DNA from: Deltaproteobacteria bacterium
GTDB taxonomy: Bacteria > Desulfobacterota > Desulfobacteria > Desulfobacterales > Desulfosarcinaceae
NCBI GenBank assembly: GCA_021824175.1
Contig: JAKALP010000018.1
Coordinates: 1-64,000, forward strand
Reading direction: 5' to 3'
DNA length: 64,000 nt
Shown: positions 36,324 to 45,989 of the stretch, one piece after another
Layout: every line of letters starts with the position of its first letter
How positions within the stretch are numbered: position 1 is the first letter of the stretch
Notes under the pieces: model-generated
Told to the model about the DNA's origin: nothing
Databases searched by the model: none
What the model saw: only the letters and a program-made list of their open reading frames with translations
Made by a program: the position numbers and the translations under genes

Positions 36324-39300
36324 TTACTCCGCTGTCTGGCGCCGCCAAACCGCTTTGCGCCAGCCGCCATCTTTATTCAGACATTGCCAGCCCCATTTAA
36401 GCCAGCCCAGCAGCGCCACCACCAGCCACAAGGACCAGGCCAGCATCAAGAGACGGTAGACCCACACCGGCAGGCTCAGCACCCAGGGCTGGGGCAATAC
36501 CTGGCCCACTTGACCCTGGGTCCAGTGCAGGGTACGAAAATTGGAATCATTGCCTTGGATCTGCATTTCCGGAGAACCTGCCAAGCCGGCCTGGACCGCC
36601 AAATAGAGCACCACCAAAGCCGCCAGAGTCAACACCACCAATCCGATCTGCAGACTGTTATGGGGCAACCAATGCCGGGGCATGGCTTTTCTTTGGCGCA
36701 GCCCCAAGGCCAGAAGCCAGCCCACCACCAGCAACACCAGGGGCGCCGGGATCTGGGTCAATCCCAGACCCAACAGGACCCATTGCCAGCCCTTCAAAGG
36801 AGTCAACGGCCAGCGGGTCAACAGCAGCGCGGCCAGCACAATGGCCGCCAGATAGCTCCAAAAAAGCACTGCCGGCCCCCAGCGCGGACCGCCGGCCAGC
36901 AAAATCCAGCGTTGGTCCGGCATCCGCACCGTGATGCGGCCATTGACGGCCGCCTGACCGATATCCACGGGCGGCACTCGGTACAAGGACGCAAATGGCG
37001 CGAGCTGGTGCCATTGCACCCCAATTTGGTTTTGGCCCGGTTGCAGGGGGATGCTGATCTTATCCCCCTCCTGGCGAACCGGCAGGGTCTGTCCGTTGAC
37101 GGTTACCAGCTGCAAGTCGGCCTTGGGCGGGAAGATGATCGTATGCTGGCCCCCGCGGCTGGTGCGCAGGCTCAGGCTCAGTTCGCCAATTCCGAAGCGT
37201 GCGCCAGGGGTCAGCACCAATGCGGCCTGGTCAATGGTTTTGGTTTGACCGGGGGCGGCCGCCGGGCGCTGGACATGGATCAGCACCTTCTCCTCTGGCC
37301 AAGGCTGCCATTGGGGCTGCCACAGGCCGGCGCTATCTTGTCGATGAATCGGGGCGATGCCCTCGAACTCACAATGCCACACCGGACTGGCGTCCAGAAT
37401 CCAGGTTTCGCTCCAAGGGACGGCCCGGGGTGCCACGAGTTCGATTTGAGTCGCCATGGCCAAGCCGGATTGATAGTTCAATTCTTTCTGGTCCGATGCC
37501 ATGTTAATCAGAGCTTGGCCATTTTCCACCACAATTCCGGCCGTAGTCACCGATTCCGAGGCCAGCAAAGGGATACTGATGACCACCGGGCTGCCGATGG
37601 AGGTCAACCGGGTCACGGTGGTGGTAACCTGCCAGGTCAGGCCCAAATGGAGCACGCGCTCGACATTCAAGAATGGCGGCAGCGCGGCATTGCCCCGCTC
37701 GGCGGCATGATTGCTTTCAGCCTGCAGCCGCAACAGTTGAATGCTGGGCCCCACCTGGCCATCGGCCTGGATCCCTTCCACGCTCCAACCCTGGGCGGAG
37801 TAGCTGGCCATATGGGGTTTAAGCGGCAACGGGATCTGGAGGCGATTTTCCTGGCTCACGTTACCCAGAAGTACCAGCGTGTGCAGACCGGCCGGCACAA
37901 GGCCCCAGAGCTGGCCTTGAGCATCCCGATACAGGCCGCCTATGGGCGTGTTGTCCAGCATGATCTGACCCGGTGTCCATGATTTATTATTGACCGACAA
38001 CGGCACGGCCACGCGATGGGCGCAGTTGACCTTCAGGGTGAGCTGCAGCTGGTCCACCCCCGCTACCATTTCCATGCGGGAGATGTCAGCGCACTGGGGC
38101 AGGCAATCGGGTTTTTCCAGCAACCGCTGGCGCAGTTCATCCAACAGCGCTGGCGGGGGGAATTCATTGGTCGCGGCCGGGGCGTGGGTCGGCGGTACGG
38201 CAACCCAACACACCAAAATCCATAGCGCGGTCGCGGTCACCCCCATCTTTTCCTGCAGCCGCCGCCACCAGGCACGCACATCAAGCAGAACCCAGATCAG
38301 GGCCGCCAGCAGGCCAACTCGCAAAAAGGCCAGTAGTAGATTCAGCACAGGAGAGAGCAGATAGAGCCGCAGGGTCTGATCCTTGGCCACCGGACCGCTC
38401 CAACCCAGATCAATGCGTTGCCACTGCCAGTTCGGCAGGCCGGGCCCGGTGGGAATTAGGGCATCGGGGTCTTGCTGGGGCGTAGCTTGTATTCTATCTT
38501 TGGCGGCCTGCATCATTTCAGGAGATTCTTCTTTGAGGCTATCCTTTCTTTTAGCAAAAGACCCCATTTTATCGAACTCAGCTCTTTGGCGCTCTGCATT
38601 CATGTGGGCTTCACCGACTTCCCCTTGTTGGGCCTCCTCTTCTTCTGGCGCCATAAAAGGGGCTGCGGGAGACTCGGCCTGAACCATTTTTTTAGCCACC
38701 ACGAAGTCCATGGCGCCAGCCTCATAATAAGCACCAGCGGGCGCCAACTGGGGATAGATACCCCAGCGGATCTGCTGCACGACAAAAGGCACGACGATGA
38801 TCAGCAGGGTCACGGCCGCGCCCAAACCATACAGCCCAACGAGCCGCCTGAACCACCCCGCCGGCAACAGCGGCAGCAGGGCCAACGCAGCCAGCAGATG
38901 CAACCACACCAGCCGGGGCGCGTCCGGTTCATGAAAAATCAGGGCCATGGCCGCCAGGGCGATGGCAGCCCACCGCAGTGAACGCAGTCGAAAGACCCCC
39001 AGGGTGATAATCAACACCAAGAAGAAATCCAGCAGGGACCAGCGCTGCAACCAGGTATCGGAGACCGAATCCACTCCTGTGGCCGCCAGCAGTCGCCATC
39101 CGGGCGGCAGGTTCAAGGCGGCGCCCACGCTCTGAAAATCGTGATCCCAACCCACGGCCGACAGGGAACTGGATCGCTCGGGGATGCGGGCGTCGGCTTG
39201 CATTTGCAGCCGGCCATGGCGCAGTTCCACGCCCGATTTCTTCTCTTCACCTTGCTGGGTGATCACCCGATCTACGCCATCCACGGACACCCGGCCCAGC

Positions 39301-40451
39301 AGCGCGGGTCCATTCATGGCCAGATACCATTGGCGGCTCAAGGTGCCGCTGATTTCGTCGTGTACGGTCATTCCGCGACCATTGAAATCGAGCCACCAGG
39401 TACGGGCCAGGGAGAGCTGGTCGGGGGCCGGGTCTGGATCGCCCCGGCGCAACTCCTTGAGCACCATGGCGCTCTCCGGTTTGACCATAAAGGCTTGATA
39501 GGCGTGCCATTGCGCAGGCATCTCGGTTTGGCTGGGCTCCACGGGCGGCAGGTCCAGGATCTCCACCATGCGCAGATCGTGGCGGGGTTGGAAAGACCAA
39601 ATCTCATCGCCATAAGGGCAAGGGCCGGCGCTGATCTTGAATTGGGGACCGGCCAGGCGGGCCCGCACGCGCACTTCCCAACGGCCGGGCCGGGCTTGCA
39701 GCGTCAAGCCCCTGCCCTGCAACATCCGGGCGGGCAAGGGGCTCTCCAGGGCCATGGGGGTGCTGCCTTCCAAGAGCGCATCGGGCAGCTCAATCTCACG
39801 GGCCTTGCCCGAAACATCCAGTCGCAACAGGGTCACTACCTGCATGGGAATGGCATCCACCAGAAGCCGGAACACCTGGACCTTGAGAGCGTTTTGTTCG
39901 GTGGCCTGGATCGATCGTTTTTGCAGCCACAAGCGGCCCTGCTCATCTATGACCGGACTGGACACCACGCGACCATCCAAAGATAGGGAGATCAATCCCA
40001 ATGATGGCGGCACGGGCATCATCTCCGGCAGACGCGACCAGAAGAATCGGCCCATGATGCGATGCTCGCCGGGCAGCAGGCGCATCGAAGGGATATCGCC
40101 ACGGGCCACAACGGCCGCCGGTTGGCCGTCTAGCAAGACACTTTCAGGCCAAATTTCACCGCAGCCCGGCAAGGTTACCCACCCCTCGGCAAATACCTGC
40201 CAAGTCTGTTCGAACTTTCCACCATCAATACTGAGCTCCAAATTCAAGCGCGAGGGCCAGAAACACTCCACCGTTGCGCCATCATTATAACGGCTGGGGC
40301 AGAGGATCTGTTGCTGGCCGTGCAATACCCAGGATTGCCAGGGAGCCAATTGGGGCGGCAGTTCATTCATGTTCATGGCCGCTTCCGCGCAGGTACCCAG
40401 AGCCAGAAACAAAACGACCAGGAGCCAACCAACTAAGAAGAAATGTCTCAT
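36324..40451 (-). CDS. Large membrane protein of unknown function
   Basis: 1375 residues, not assigned to a named family. Residues 1-25 are a signal peptide. About 26-480 is a soluble, beta-rich, probably periplasmic region (ECFWPSRLNLELSIDG, WVTLPGCGEIWPESVLLDG, LPGEHRIMGRFFWSRLPE). Several membrane helices lie at about 495-600, then a charged E/Q/M-rich linker (about 610-690) and more helices. A second signal-like segment (ALWILVCWVAVPPTHAPAA) precedes a second periplasmic beta region (about 790-1235), and four to five helices close the protein. The two halves have parallel architecture and start with similar patterns (PPQLAPWQSWVL, CP, C versus PPALLDELRQRLLEKPDC), suggesting an old internal duplication. 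No operon partner gives a clue; the RmlD-like gene lies 39 bases upstream. Confidence 0.8.
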   Translation of the reverse strand: MRHFFLVGWLLVVLFLALGTCAEAAMNMNELPPQLAPWQSWVLHGQQQILCPSRYNDGATVECFWPSRLNLELSIDGGKFEQTWQVFAEGWVTLPGCGEIWPESVLLDGQPAAVVARGDIPSMRLLPGEHRIMGRFFWSRLPEMMPVPPSLGLISLSLDGRVVSSPVIDEQGRLWLQKRSIQATEQNALKVQVFRLLVDAIPMQVVTLLRLDVSGKAREIELPDALLEGSTPMALESPLPARMLQGRGLTLQARPGRWEVRVRARLAGPQFKISAGPCPYGDEIWSFQPRHDLRMVEILDLPPVEPSQTEMPAQWHAYQAFMVKPESAMVLKELRRGDPDPAPDQLSLARTWWLDFNGRGMTVHDEISGTLSRQWYLAMNGPALLGRVSVDGVDRVITQQGEEKKSGVELRHGRLQMQADARIPERSSSLSAVGWDHDFQSVGAALNLPPGWRLLAATGVDSVSDTWLQRWSLLDFFLVLIITLGVFRLRSLRWAAIALAAMALIFHEPDAPRLVWLHLLAALALLPLLPAGWFRRLVGLYGLGAAVTLLIIVVPFVVQQIRWGIYPQLAPAGAYYEAGAMDFVVAKKMVQAESPAAPFMAPEEEEAQQGEVGEAHMNAERQRAEFDKMGSFAKRKDSLKEESPEMMQAAKDRIQATPQQDPDALIPTGPGLPNWQWQRIDLGWSGPVAKDQTLRLYLLSPVLNLLLAFLRVGLLAALIWVLLDVRAWWRRLQEKMGVTATALWILVCWVAVPPTHAPAATNEFPPPALLDELRQRLLEKPDCLPQCADISRMEMVAGVDQLQLTLKVNCAHRVAVPLSVNNKSWTPGQIMLDNTPIGGLYRDAQGQLWGLVPAGLHTLVLLGNVSQENRLQIPLPLKPHMASYSAQGWSVEGIQADGQVGPSIQLLRLQAESNHAAERGNAALPPFLNVERVLHLGLTWQVTTTVTRLTSIGSPVVISIPLLASESVTTAGIVVENGQALINMASDQKELNYQSGLAMATQIELVAPRAVPWSETWILDASPVWHCEFEGIAPIHRQDSAGLWQPQWQPWPEEKVLIHVQRPAAAPGQTKTIDQAALVLTPGARFGIGELSLSLRTSRGGQHTIIFPPKADLQLVTVNGQTLPVRQEGDKISIPLQPGQNQIGVQWHQLAPFASLYRVPPVDIGQAAVNGRITVRMPDQRWILLAGGPRWGPAVLFWSYLAAIVLAALLLTRWPLTPLKGWQWVLLGLGLTQIPAPLVLLVVGWLLALGLRQRKAMPRHWLPHNSLQIGLVVLTLAALVVLYLAVQAGLAGSPEMQIQGNDSNFRTLHWTQGQVGQVLPQPWVLSLPVWVYRLLMLAWSLWLVVALLGWLKWGWQCLNKDGGWRKAVWRRQTAE

Positions 40452-40490
40452 GGGGTGAAGCCTCGCTTACGAGTTGTTAAAGAAATTGGA

Positions 40491-41423
40491 TTACATGGGG
40501 TTATAAAGATTACGATAACACGCCACGGTTTGTTGTACGGCCAGCTCCAGCGCCGCCGGGTGATACCCCAAAGCATAGGCCCGCTGACTGACCAGGGAGC
40601 AATCCGAGGCCCGCTTGTAGGGAAGATCCCCGTCCCAAATAGAGGCTGCCACAATCATTTCCGTTGTCGCTTGCATGGCCGCGGCCATCATGAGGCCAAG
40701 GTCATAACGTGAAATCCGGGTCTGGCCGCCCAGATGCAAAAGCCCTTGGGCCCGGCCCAGCACGGTCAGAATGCCCTGGGCTGCGCTGACAGTGTCCACG
40801 GGCGTGCGGTACTCATCCGCAAAAAGGCGCAAGGGGCGGCCATGGGCAATGGCAGTCAGCATTTGGACACTGAAATTGTTTCTAATGTGGGGCGCCCAGC
40901 CAAACAACAAGGGCAGCCGGCATATCAAAGCCGTGGAATGGTTTTTCAACACCGCCTTTTCGGCCCGCACCTTCTGATCGCTATACACACAAAAGGGCGC
41001 GGGCTGCGCCTGCTCATCATAGGGCGCCCGGGTGCCGTCAAACACCAGGTCAGAAGAGATATGAACCAGGGGGATTCGCCGGTCGGCGCACAGCTGGGCC
41101 AGACGGGCGGGAACAGCCACATTGATCCGTTCGGTTTGCTGCGAATGGGCTTGGCACTCGGCCACTTGAGCCGCCGCGGCCGCGTGGATCACTGCTTGGG
41201 GCCGTACCGTATCCAGCAACTCTTCTGGGCAGGATGTTTCGGTCAGATCCCGCTGAATGGCCACCAACCCATCCAATTGGGGGATGTTATTGCGGTAAAC
41301 CGCGTGCACGCGCCACTGTTCGCGGGCCAGCCGGCATAAGGGGTGGCCCAGCAAACCGCTGGCTCCGGTGATGAGAAGGGCCGGCTTTAGGTCAGATCCA
41401 TCATTGGCGCAAAGCGTCTCCAT
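40491..41423 (-). CDS. RmlD-like SDR family sugar nucleotide reductase
   Basis: 310 residues of the dTDP-4-dehydrorhamnose reductase (RmlD) group. The NAD(P)-binding motif is ITGASGLLGHPL, the strand VIHAAAAAQVAECQ follows, the catalytic Tyr and Lys are in YSDQKVRAEKAV and ISSDLVFDG carries the Ser/Thr position. It would reduce a 4-keto sugar nucleotide or a related substrate; no rmlA, B or C neighbours are seen, so rhamnose is not proven. ATG 41423 is preferred; a start at 41459 adds 12 residues without similarity. Confidence 0.82.
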   Translation of the reverse strand: METLCANDGSDLKPALLITGASGLLGHPLCRLAREQWRVHAVYRNNIPQLDGLVAIQRDLTETSCPEELLDTVRPQAVIHAAAAAQVAECQAHSQQTERINVAVPARLAQLCADRRIPLVHISSDLVFDGTRAPYDEQAQPAPFCVYSDQKVRAEKAVLKNHSTALICRLPLLFGWAPHIRNNFSVQMLTAIAHGRPLRLFADEYRTPVDTVSAAQGILTVLGRAQGLLHLGGQTRISRYDLGLMMAAAMQATTEMIVAASIWDGDLPYKRASDCSLVSQRAYALGYHPAALELAVQQTVACYRNLYNPM

Positions 41424-41622
41424 GGCTATTGACCTATCCCTTTGCGTTGGGCATTTCATACTGCCGAAGTTCGAAACCGAGTTCCCCTATATGGCCTAAT
41501 CAATGAGAAATTTAGGGTTTTCGCCCTATATAATGGGAGTTTCCCCAATTGTCCGGGGCAAGTCGAATTTGTAATAAACAAATTGAAGCGCAACCTTTTA
41601 CTGGTGTCTGGAGTTACATCAT

Positions 41623-41928
41623 ATGCTGGCCTACTACGGATTGAACGAAGCGCAGGTGCCCATTGTTATCCTGAAAGACCACTTCGATGGGCAAACCAAT
41701 CCACCCTCGGATCGCATTGTCCAACTGATTACCGACCACTACGGCTCTGAATCCATTGCCAAGAACTACCTGAAGATCAAGGTTCGACCCGATTGCTTCA
41801 AGAACGGTCTGCCCCAGGAACTCATTGTGTACCGCCTGTTCCGGGACAAATACTACTATGAAGCCGACCGGCTCATTGTGGATGAAACCTTTGCCGTGAT
41901 CGGGGAAGAAAAGAATATTCGCATATGA
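41623..41928 (+). CDS. Small protein of unknown function
   Basis: 101 residues, no family recognised. The composition is that of a real soluble protein, with a hydrophobic/charged pattern (VPIVILKDHFDG, IVQLITDHYG, ELIVYRLFRDKYYYEADRLIVDE). GGAG lies 9 bases before the ATG. It is divergent from the RmlD-like gene and convergent with the RodZ-like gene, 20 bases from its stop. The antisense frame over the same bases looks like a shadow. Confidence 0.6.
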   Translation: MLAYYGLNEAQVPIVILKDHFDGQTNPPSDRIVQLITDHYGSESIAKNYLKIKVRPDCFKNGLPQELIVYRLFRDKYYYEADRLIVDETFAVIGEEKNIRI

Positions 41929-41948
41929 AGCCCTCGCCGCGCAGGGAG

Positions 41949-42641
41949 TCATTTCGACTTGCGCATTGAGGTGGCCGCCGTCTTGTTCTTTAGATACCCG
42001 GCAATAACGTGCTTTGGATCGATTTGCATCATCTGTGCGTAGGTCTTGAGAAACCCCTTTAGAAATACTTCAGCCGGCAAACTTTCATAACGATTTTCTT
42101 CGATGGCGGTCAGCACCGCCGTGGAGATACGCGTCAATTCAAAAATTTCTTCCAACTGAATATCCAGCGTCTGGCGTAATTTCTTCAGATCAGAACCGGA
42201 TATCGTATCCCGGGCCGAAATCTCAGCGACAAGACCTTTAATCTCTTCTTCCAGCGATCTCTTCTGCACCCAGGTTCGAAGATCACGATGCTTCGGCGAG
42301 GGCGCTACAACCTTGATTGTTGGCGTCGGCGCCGGCGCAACTTCGGCTTTGGCTTCCTCTGGGGGATTTGTCTGAAACGCGGCGGCTTCAGCCACGCCGG
42401 AATCAATCAGGTATTGATTGTAAGCCGCCCGGCGCTCGGCATCCATCAAGGTATGATACGCCTCATCAATGGCTTGCAGCAGATCGGAGCGCTGATCTTC
42501 GCTGAACAACGTGTAGGTAATCAGCGAGTTTTCTTCGTAAATCTCCAACGCCTCCCTGTAAGCCCGTTCGATTTCTTTGACATCGGCGTTCAAGGCGATT
42601 TTCAAAATCTCATAATGGTGTTGGCCCTCAAAGGTATTCAT
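41949..42641 (-). CDS. RodZ-like helix-turn-helix protein with a J-domain-like N terminus
   Basis: 230 residues. Residues about 8-80 resemble a J domain (HHYEILKIALNADVKEIERAYREA ... AYHTLMDAERRAAYNQYL) but the HPD tripeptide needed to stimulate DnaK is missing. A P/A-rich linker follows. About 150-220 is a RodZ-type HTH (LKKLRQTLDIQLEEIFELTRIS, YESLPAEVFLKGFLKTYAQMM). No membrane helix is present, so it is not a true RodZ. It overlaps the MinD-like gene by 4 bases (ATGA), so the two are translationally coupled, and it probably serves as that ATPase's partner. Confidence 0.82.
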   Translation of the reverse strand: MNTFEGQHHYEILKIALNADVKEIERAYREALEIYEENSLITYTLFSEDQRSDLLQAIDEAYHTLMDAERRAAYNQYLIDSGVAEAAAFQTNPPEEAKAEVAPAPTPTIKVVAPSPKHRDLRTWVQKRSLEEEIKGLVAEISARDTISGSDLKKLRQTLDIQLEEIFELTRISTAVLTAIEENRYESLPAEVFLKGFLKTYAQMMQIDPKHVIAGYLKNKTAATSMRKSK

Positions 42642-43558
42642 GACACCTCGGACATACGATCCGCCAATGATCGCTTCTGGGACAATCGTTCGGCAATGTT
42701 TTTCAAGGCCGCGGCCGCCTCTGTATCGGGGTAATGTAAGGCGAACAACTTCTTCTTCAACACGCTTTCAGAGACGCGCTCGTCAAACGCCACATTGCCA
42801 AAAAATTGAAATTTGGAATAAAAATGGCGATTGCAAACCGCCTTCATCTTCTCCCCGATATCCGGGGCGATGTTCTTTCGAAATTGGTTCATGATAAAGC
42901 CGAATTGAAAACGGCTGATGCTTTCGCGCAGAAACATCTCCCGGCCCGGATCATATTTTAAGACGATGTCAATGATGTCAGAGGAGCCCAAGTCGCCTCG
43001 GCCCGACTCGAGCACCGCATGCTTGACCATTTTGTTAAACGCGTTGAGGTTGATAATCTGTTTGAGCTTGCGCAAATAGGCGGATTTAATGAATCGGAAA
43101 GCATTTTCGATGGCCGTGGGTTCAGGCGTACACACAAAGATGCCTTTTTCCGAAGCCAAAAAAAAATCGAGGGTATTAAAATTGGTCCCCGCGCCCAGGT
43201 CCATGATGATAAAGTCAAAGGGCAGCGTTTTAATGGCACTGACCAGCTTCACCTTCTGGGCATGGAAGAGATTGGCGATCTCCATGGAGCAGTGCAGGGA
43301 ACTGATAAACGTCAAATTGGCGATGGGTGTGGGCTCGGCGACTTTTTCAAGGGTGGCTGCTTTTTTGCTTAAAAAATCATCAATGCCGCCCCTGGGATTC
43401 TTGATCCCCAAAAGGGTATGAAGATTGGAGGCCCCCAGATCCAAATCCAACAGCACCACGCGATGACCGCTATTGGCTATCAAGGCGCCGAGATTGACCG
43501 CGACAAAGCTTTTGCCAACGCCCCCTTTACCGCCGCCTATGGGTAAAATTTCCGGCAT
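42638..43558 (-). CDS. MinD/ParA-like P-loop ATPase
   Basis: 306 residues of the MinD/FlhG/Mrp group. The deviant Walker A is GGGKGGVGKS with both lysines, then VVLLDLDLGASNLHTLLG and FIIMDLGAGTNFNTLDFFL with TPEPTAIENAFRFIK. Residues at the C terminus lack a clear amphipathic membrane-targeting helix. It resembles the FlhG-like ATPases common in Desulfobacterota that position organelles or regulate flagella. Paired by a 4-base overlap with the J-like/HTH protein. No flagellar genes are in the window. Confidence 0.88.
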   Translation of the reverse strand: MPEILPIGGGKGGVGKSFVAVNLGALIANSGHRVVLLDLDLGASNLHTLLGIKNPRGGIDDFLSKKAATLEKVAEPTPIANLTFISSLHCSMEIANLFHAQKVKLVSAIKTLPFDFIIMDLGAGTNFNTLDFFLASEKGIFVCTPEPTAIENAFRFIKSAYLRKLKQIINLNAFNKMVKHAVLESGRGDLGSSDIIDIVLKYDPGREMFLRESISRFQFGFIMNQFRKNIAPDIGEKMKAVCNRHFYSKFQFFGNVAFDERVSESVLKKKLFALHYPDTEAAAALKNIAERLSQKRSLADRMSEVS

Positions 43559-43831
43559 GGTCTGTTCAACGCCTTAAGGGTCCAACAAGAGATATCCGGT
43601 ACGATATGGGAAGGCCCCAACGTCGTCATCGCCCCACAAAGGGACAACTTGCGCTCAATCATATAACCAACTGGGAATATTGTAAACTGCTACTATTTGG
43701 GGGGCATGGCGAATGGTTTTATACGCCTAGTCGGTCCCCGATATCGGCGGGTTTGGGGCCACGCTGTCCAGTTATTCTGTTGCCAATCGCGATACTGGTG
43801 CTGGATGAAGAATTTTTATTACGACCCATCT
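43559..43831. other. Intergenic region upstream of the MinD-like gene
   Basis: About 270 bases without a supported gene. A plus-strand frame of about 77 codons (43606-43839) has unconvincing composition and no homologue known to me. Confidence 0.4.
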
Positions 43832-43864
43832 CAAAATAAAGAACCGGCGGAATCGACCGCCGGT
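43832..43864 (-). terminator. Rho-independent terminator of rpmB
   Basis: ACCGGCGG/CCGCCGGT forms an 8-bp stem with a 6-base loop (43843-43864), followed on the minus strand by TCTTTATTTT. It lies about 40 bases after the L28 stop codon. Confidence 0.85.
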
Positions 43865-43901
43865 CCATCAAAATTTCAGCGATGTAGCGCAAAGAGGAAG
43901 G

Positions 43902-44093
43902 TCAGGCTGCCTTGATCACCTTGCCTGACTTGATGCAATTGGCACAAACCACCATTTTTCTGGGCTGCCCGTCTTGAATGGCGCGCACGCTCTGCAGATT
44001 GGGTTTGAAGCGCCGTTTGGTGACATTATGGGCATGACTCACATGGCAGCCCACCATTGGTTTTTTCCCGCAAATTTCGCACACTCTGGCCAT
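43902..44093 (-). CDS. rpmB: 50S ribosomal protein L28
   Basis: 63 residues, the full L28. [34 protein letters not shown] is diagnostic. It is the zinc-binding form, with CEIC and CANC knuckles. The ATG at 44093 is the family start; the open frame extends to 44150 without similarity. It has its own terminator. No other ribosomal protein gene is adjacent. Confidence 0.97.
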   Translation of the reverse strand: MARVCEICGKKPMVGCHVSHAHNVTKRRFKPNLQSVRAIQDGQPRKMVVCANCIKSGKVIKAA

Positions 44094-44248
44094 TGGTCGT
44101 CTCCATTTAAAAGAATCACCCGCTCTTGGCCGCGGGTTTTGCACACACAAAGAAGCCGGATACTTACATCCTTTTTTGAAGTGTGTAAATACTTATTTTT
44201 TGAGCGTGGTCAGTTCTTTTGTGCTCTCAAGGGGATTTTTTGGCGGCC

Positions 44249-45880
44249 CTAGCCGCGCCGGGAGGTTGCGGCGATATCGTTGAGGGCATTGGCCAACCCC
44301 ATCAGCATCGAGGCGCTGGAATTGACCTGGGTGCTGTTGGCAGCCACCTCACCAGCCGCGGCGCTGACGCGGGAAATGTCATCTGAAATGCCCCCCGCGG
44401 CTTCACTGTTTTGAATGATGGTGCGCCCCAGAGAAGAGATCTCCTGTGAGGCTTCGGTCATGGCCGCCGCAATTGCTTTAGTGGTGGCGGACTGTTCTTC
44501 CACAGCATGGGCTGAATCGGTGATGGATTGATTGATCTGGGAAGTGATGTCGGAAATGCGCCCAATCTCCCCCACGGTCGCCGCGATATCGTTTTGAATG
44601 GTATCGATTTGCTGCTTGATCTGCAGCGTGGCATCAGCGGTTTGCATGGCCAGGGCTTTGATTTCATTGGCCACTACCGAAAAACCCTTGCCGGCCTCGC
44701 CGGCCCTGGCCGCCTCGATAGTGGCATTCAGGGCCAGAAGATTGGTCTGCTCGGAAATCTCTTTGATTGCTTCGGTAATTTTACCCACCTGTTGCGCCGA
44801 AGAACCCAGTTGGCTCACCTTCTGGGTGGCGCTGGTCGATTGCTTTACAGCGTCATCGGCAATGCGCTTAGTATTCTGACTGGCCTGGGAAAGACCGTTA
44901 ATAGTGTCGGTCATGCCGTGAATGGAGCTCACGACCTGACTGGTTTTGTCCGTCAGGTGTTGCATCGATTCAGCCACTTGCCGGGAATTGGCACTGAAAT
45001 CCACGGCCGCTTCGGCCACGCGATAGGAATCAGCGGACATGGCCTCAGCCCCCTGGGACATCTGGCCCGAAATGCCGGACAATTGGGTGGAGGCCTCTTG
45101 CAGCTCCTGACTGTTATGAGCGATTTCATCCACCACCTTTTCCAGACTGGCCTTTTGCAGGTTGAGCTTCTCGATAGTGGTCAAGCTGGACCAGAACATG
45201 TGGTGGTTGTCCTTGATCATGAGGATCAACGCGGCCACAAAGATGCACAATAACACACCCAAAGTGACCGAAGGCCGGGTTTGCCCGTAAAAACCCATCA
45301 GCACAATGGGAACGATCAATATCAGCACATAGGCCCTGGCAAGATGGGCATTGGGCGCCAGTGACGAAGTGGCGGCCGCGGCGATGCCCGCGGAGCTGAG
45401 CACGAGCAGCAAGAAGACCCATCCGGTCTGGTAGAACACGAAGGTGGTGCCCACGAATAACGCCCATACCAGGGCCACAAACACCGTGGCCACACTGTAT
45501 TTGAAGAGCCAAGCCGAAGTATCGGTAGTGTCATTCACATTGTAGGCTTTGGCCATCCAAACCCTGATCACTATGCTTAGGACCAGCAGGAGGCCGATGC
45601 CGAAGGTGGCTTGAGGATGCTCGTCGAAAAATGGCGTCAACAACACGAAGACTGTGTAGATCAGTACCATGGCCAAAGAAGCGGCCGTTCGTTTGGCCAG
45701 CTGCTGGTGGGCTTTGGCGTCCAATAACCGCTGAAAGGCGGCATCATCCATGATTTTATGGAGTGCTTGGGGAGAAGGGCGACCTTCGCGCCTGGGATGG
45801 GGCTCGGCGGCCCGGTCCAATGGTAGAGGAGTTAAAGCGGATTTTCCCGATACGGCTCGACGGGACGGCAATGTTTGCAT
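44249..45880 (-). CDS. Methyl-accepting chemotaxis protein with multi-helix membrane sensor
   Basis: 543 residues. An N-terminal basic tail of about 60 residues is followed by six membrane helices (about 65-225) with short loops and no periplasmic ligand domain. No HAMP domain is evident. The cytoplasmic coiled coil holds the signalling tip [38 protein letters not shown], which contacts CheA and CheW. Such helix-bundle sensors usually detect membrane-soluble signals or energy state. Other che genes are absent nearby. Confidence 0.92.
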   Translation of the reverse strand: MQTLPSRRAVSGKSALTPLPLDRAAEPHPRREGRPSPQALHKIMDDAAFQRLLDAKAHQQLAKRTAASLAMVLIYTVFVLLTPFFDEHPQATFGIGLLLVLSIVIRVWMAKAYNVNDTTDTSAWLFKYSVATVFVALVWALFVGTTFVFYQTGWVFLLLVLSSAGIAAAATSSLAPNAHLARAYVLILIVPIVLMGFYGQTRPSVTLGVLLCIFVAALILMIKDNHHMFWSSLTTIEKLNLQKASLEKVVDEIAHNSQELQEASTQLSGISGQMSQGAEAMSADSYRVAEAAVDFSANSRQVAESMQHLTDKTSQVVSSIHGMTDTINGLSQASQNTKRIADDAVKQSTSATQKVSQLGSSAQQVGKITEAIKEISEQTNLLALNATIEAARAGEAGKGFSVVANEIKALAMQTADATLQIKQQIDTIQNDIAATVGEIGRISDITSQINQSITDSAHAVEEQSATTKAIAAAMTEASQEISSLGRTIIQNSEAAGGISDDISRVSAAAGEVAANSTQVNSSASMLMGLANALNDIAATSRRG

Positions 45881-45989
45881 TGTGATCTATCCTCTATATT
45901 GGCTTCGGTAACATCATTTTTGGGCGCCTGGGCGTGCCCCAGCCAGCACAAAACTACGCCGGGATGATTCATATATCGGATGGAAGGGC

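Noticed and set aside
36384-37982. 532-codon frame antisense to the large membrane protein
   Set aside because: His/Gln/Gly-rich antisense shadow; the minus-strand frame has a signal peptide and membrane helices.
41614-41952. 112-codon minus-strand frame over the 101-residue gene
   Set aside because: No ribosome site and an antisense-like composition; the plus-strand frame is more protein-like.
43559-43831. Possible tRNA or other RNA gene
   Set aside because: No cloverleaf, T-loop motif or CCA end could be assembled by eye.
43606-43839. Small plus-strand frame upstream of rpmB's terminator
   Set aside because: No similarity and an implausible composition.
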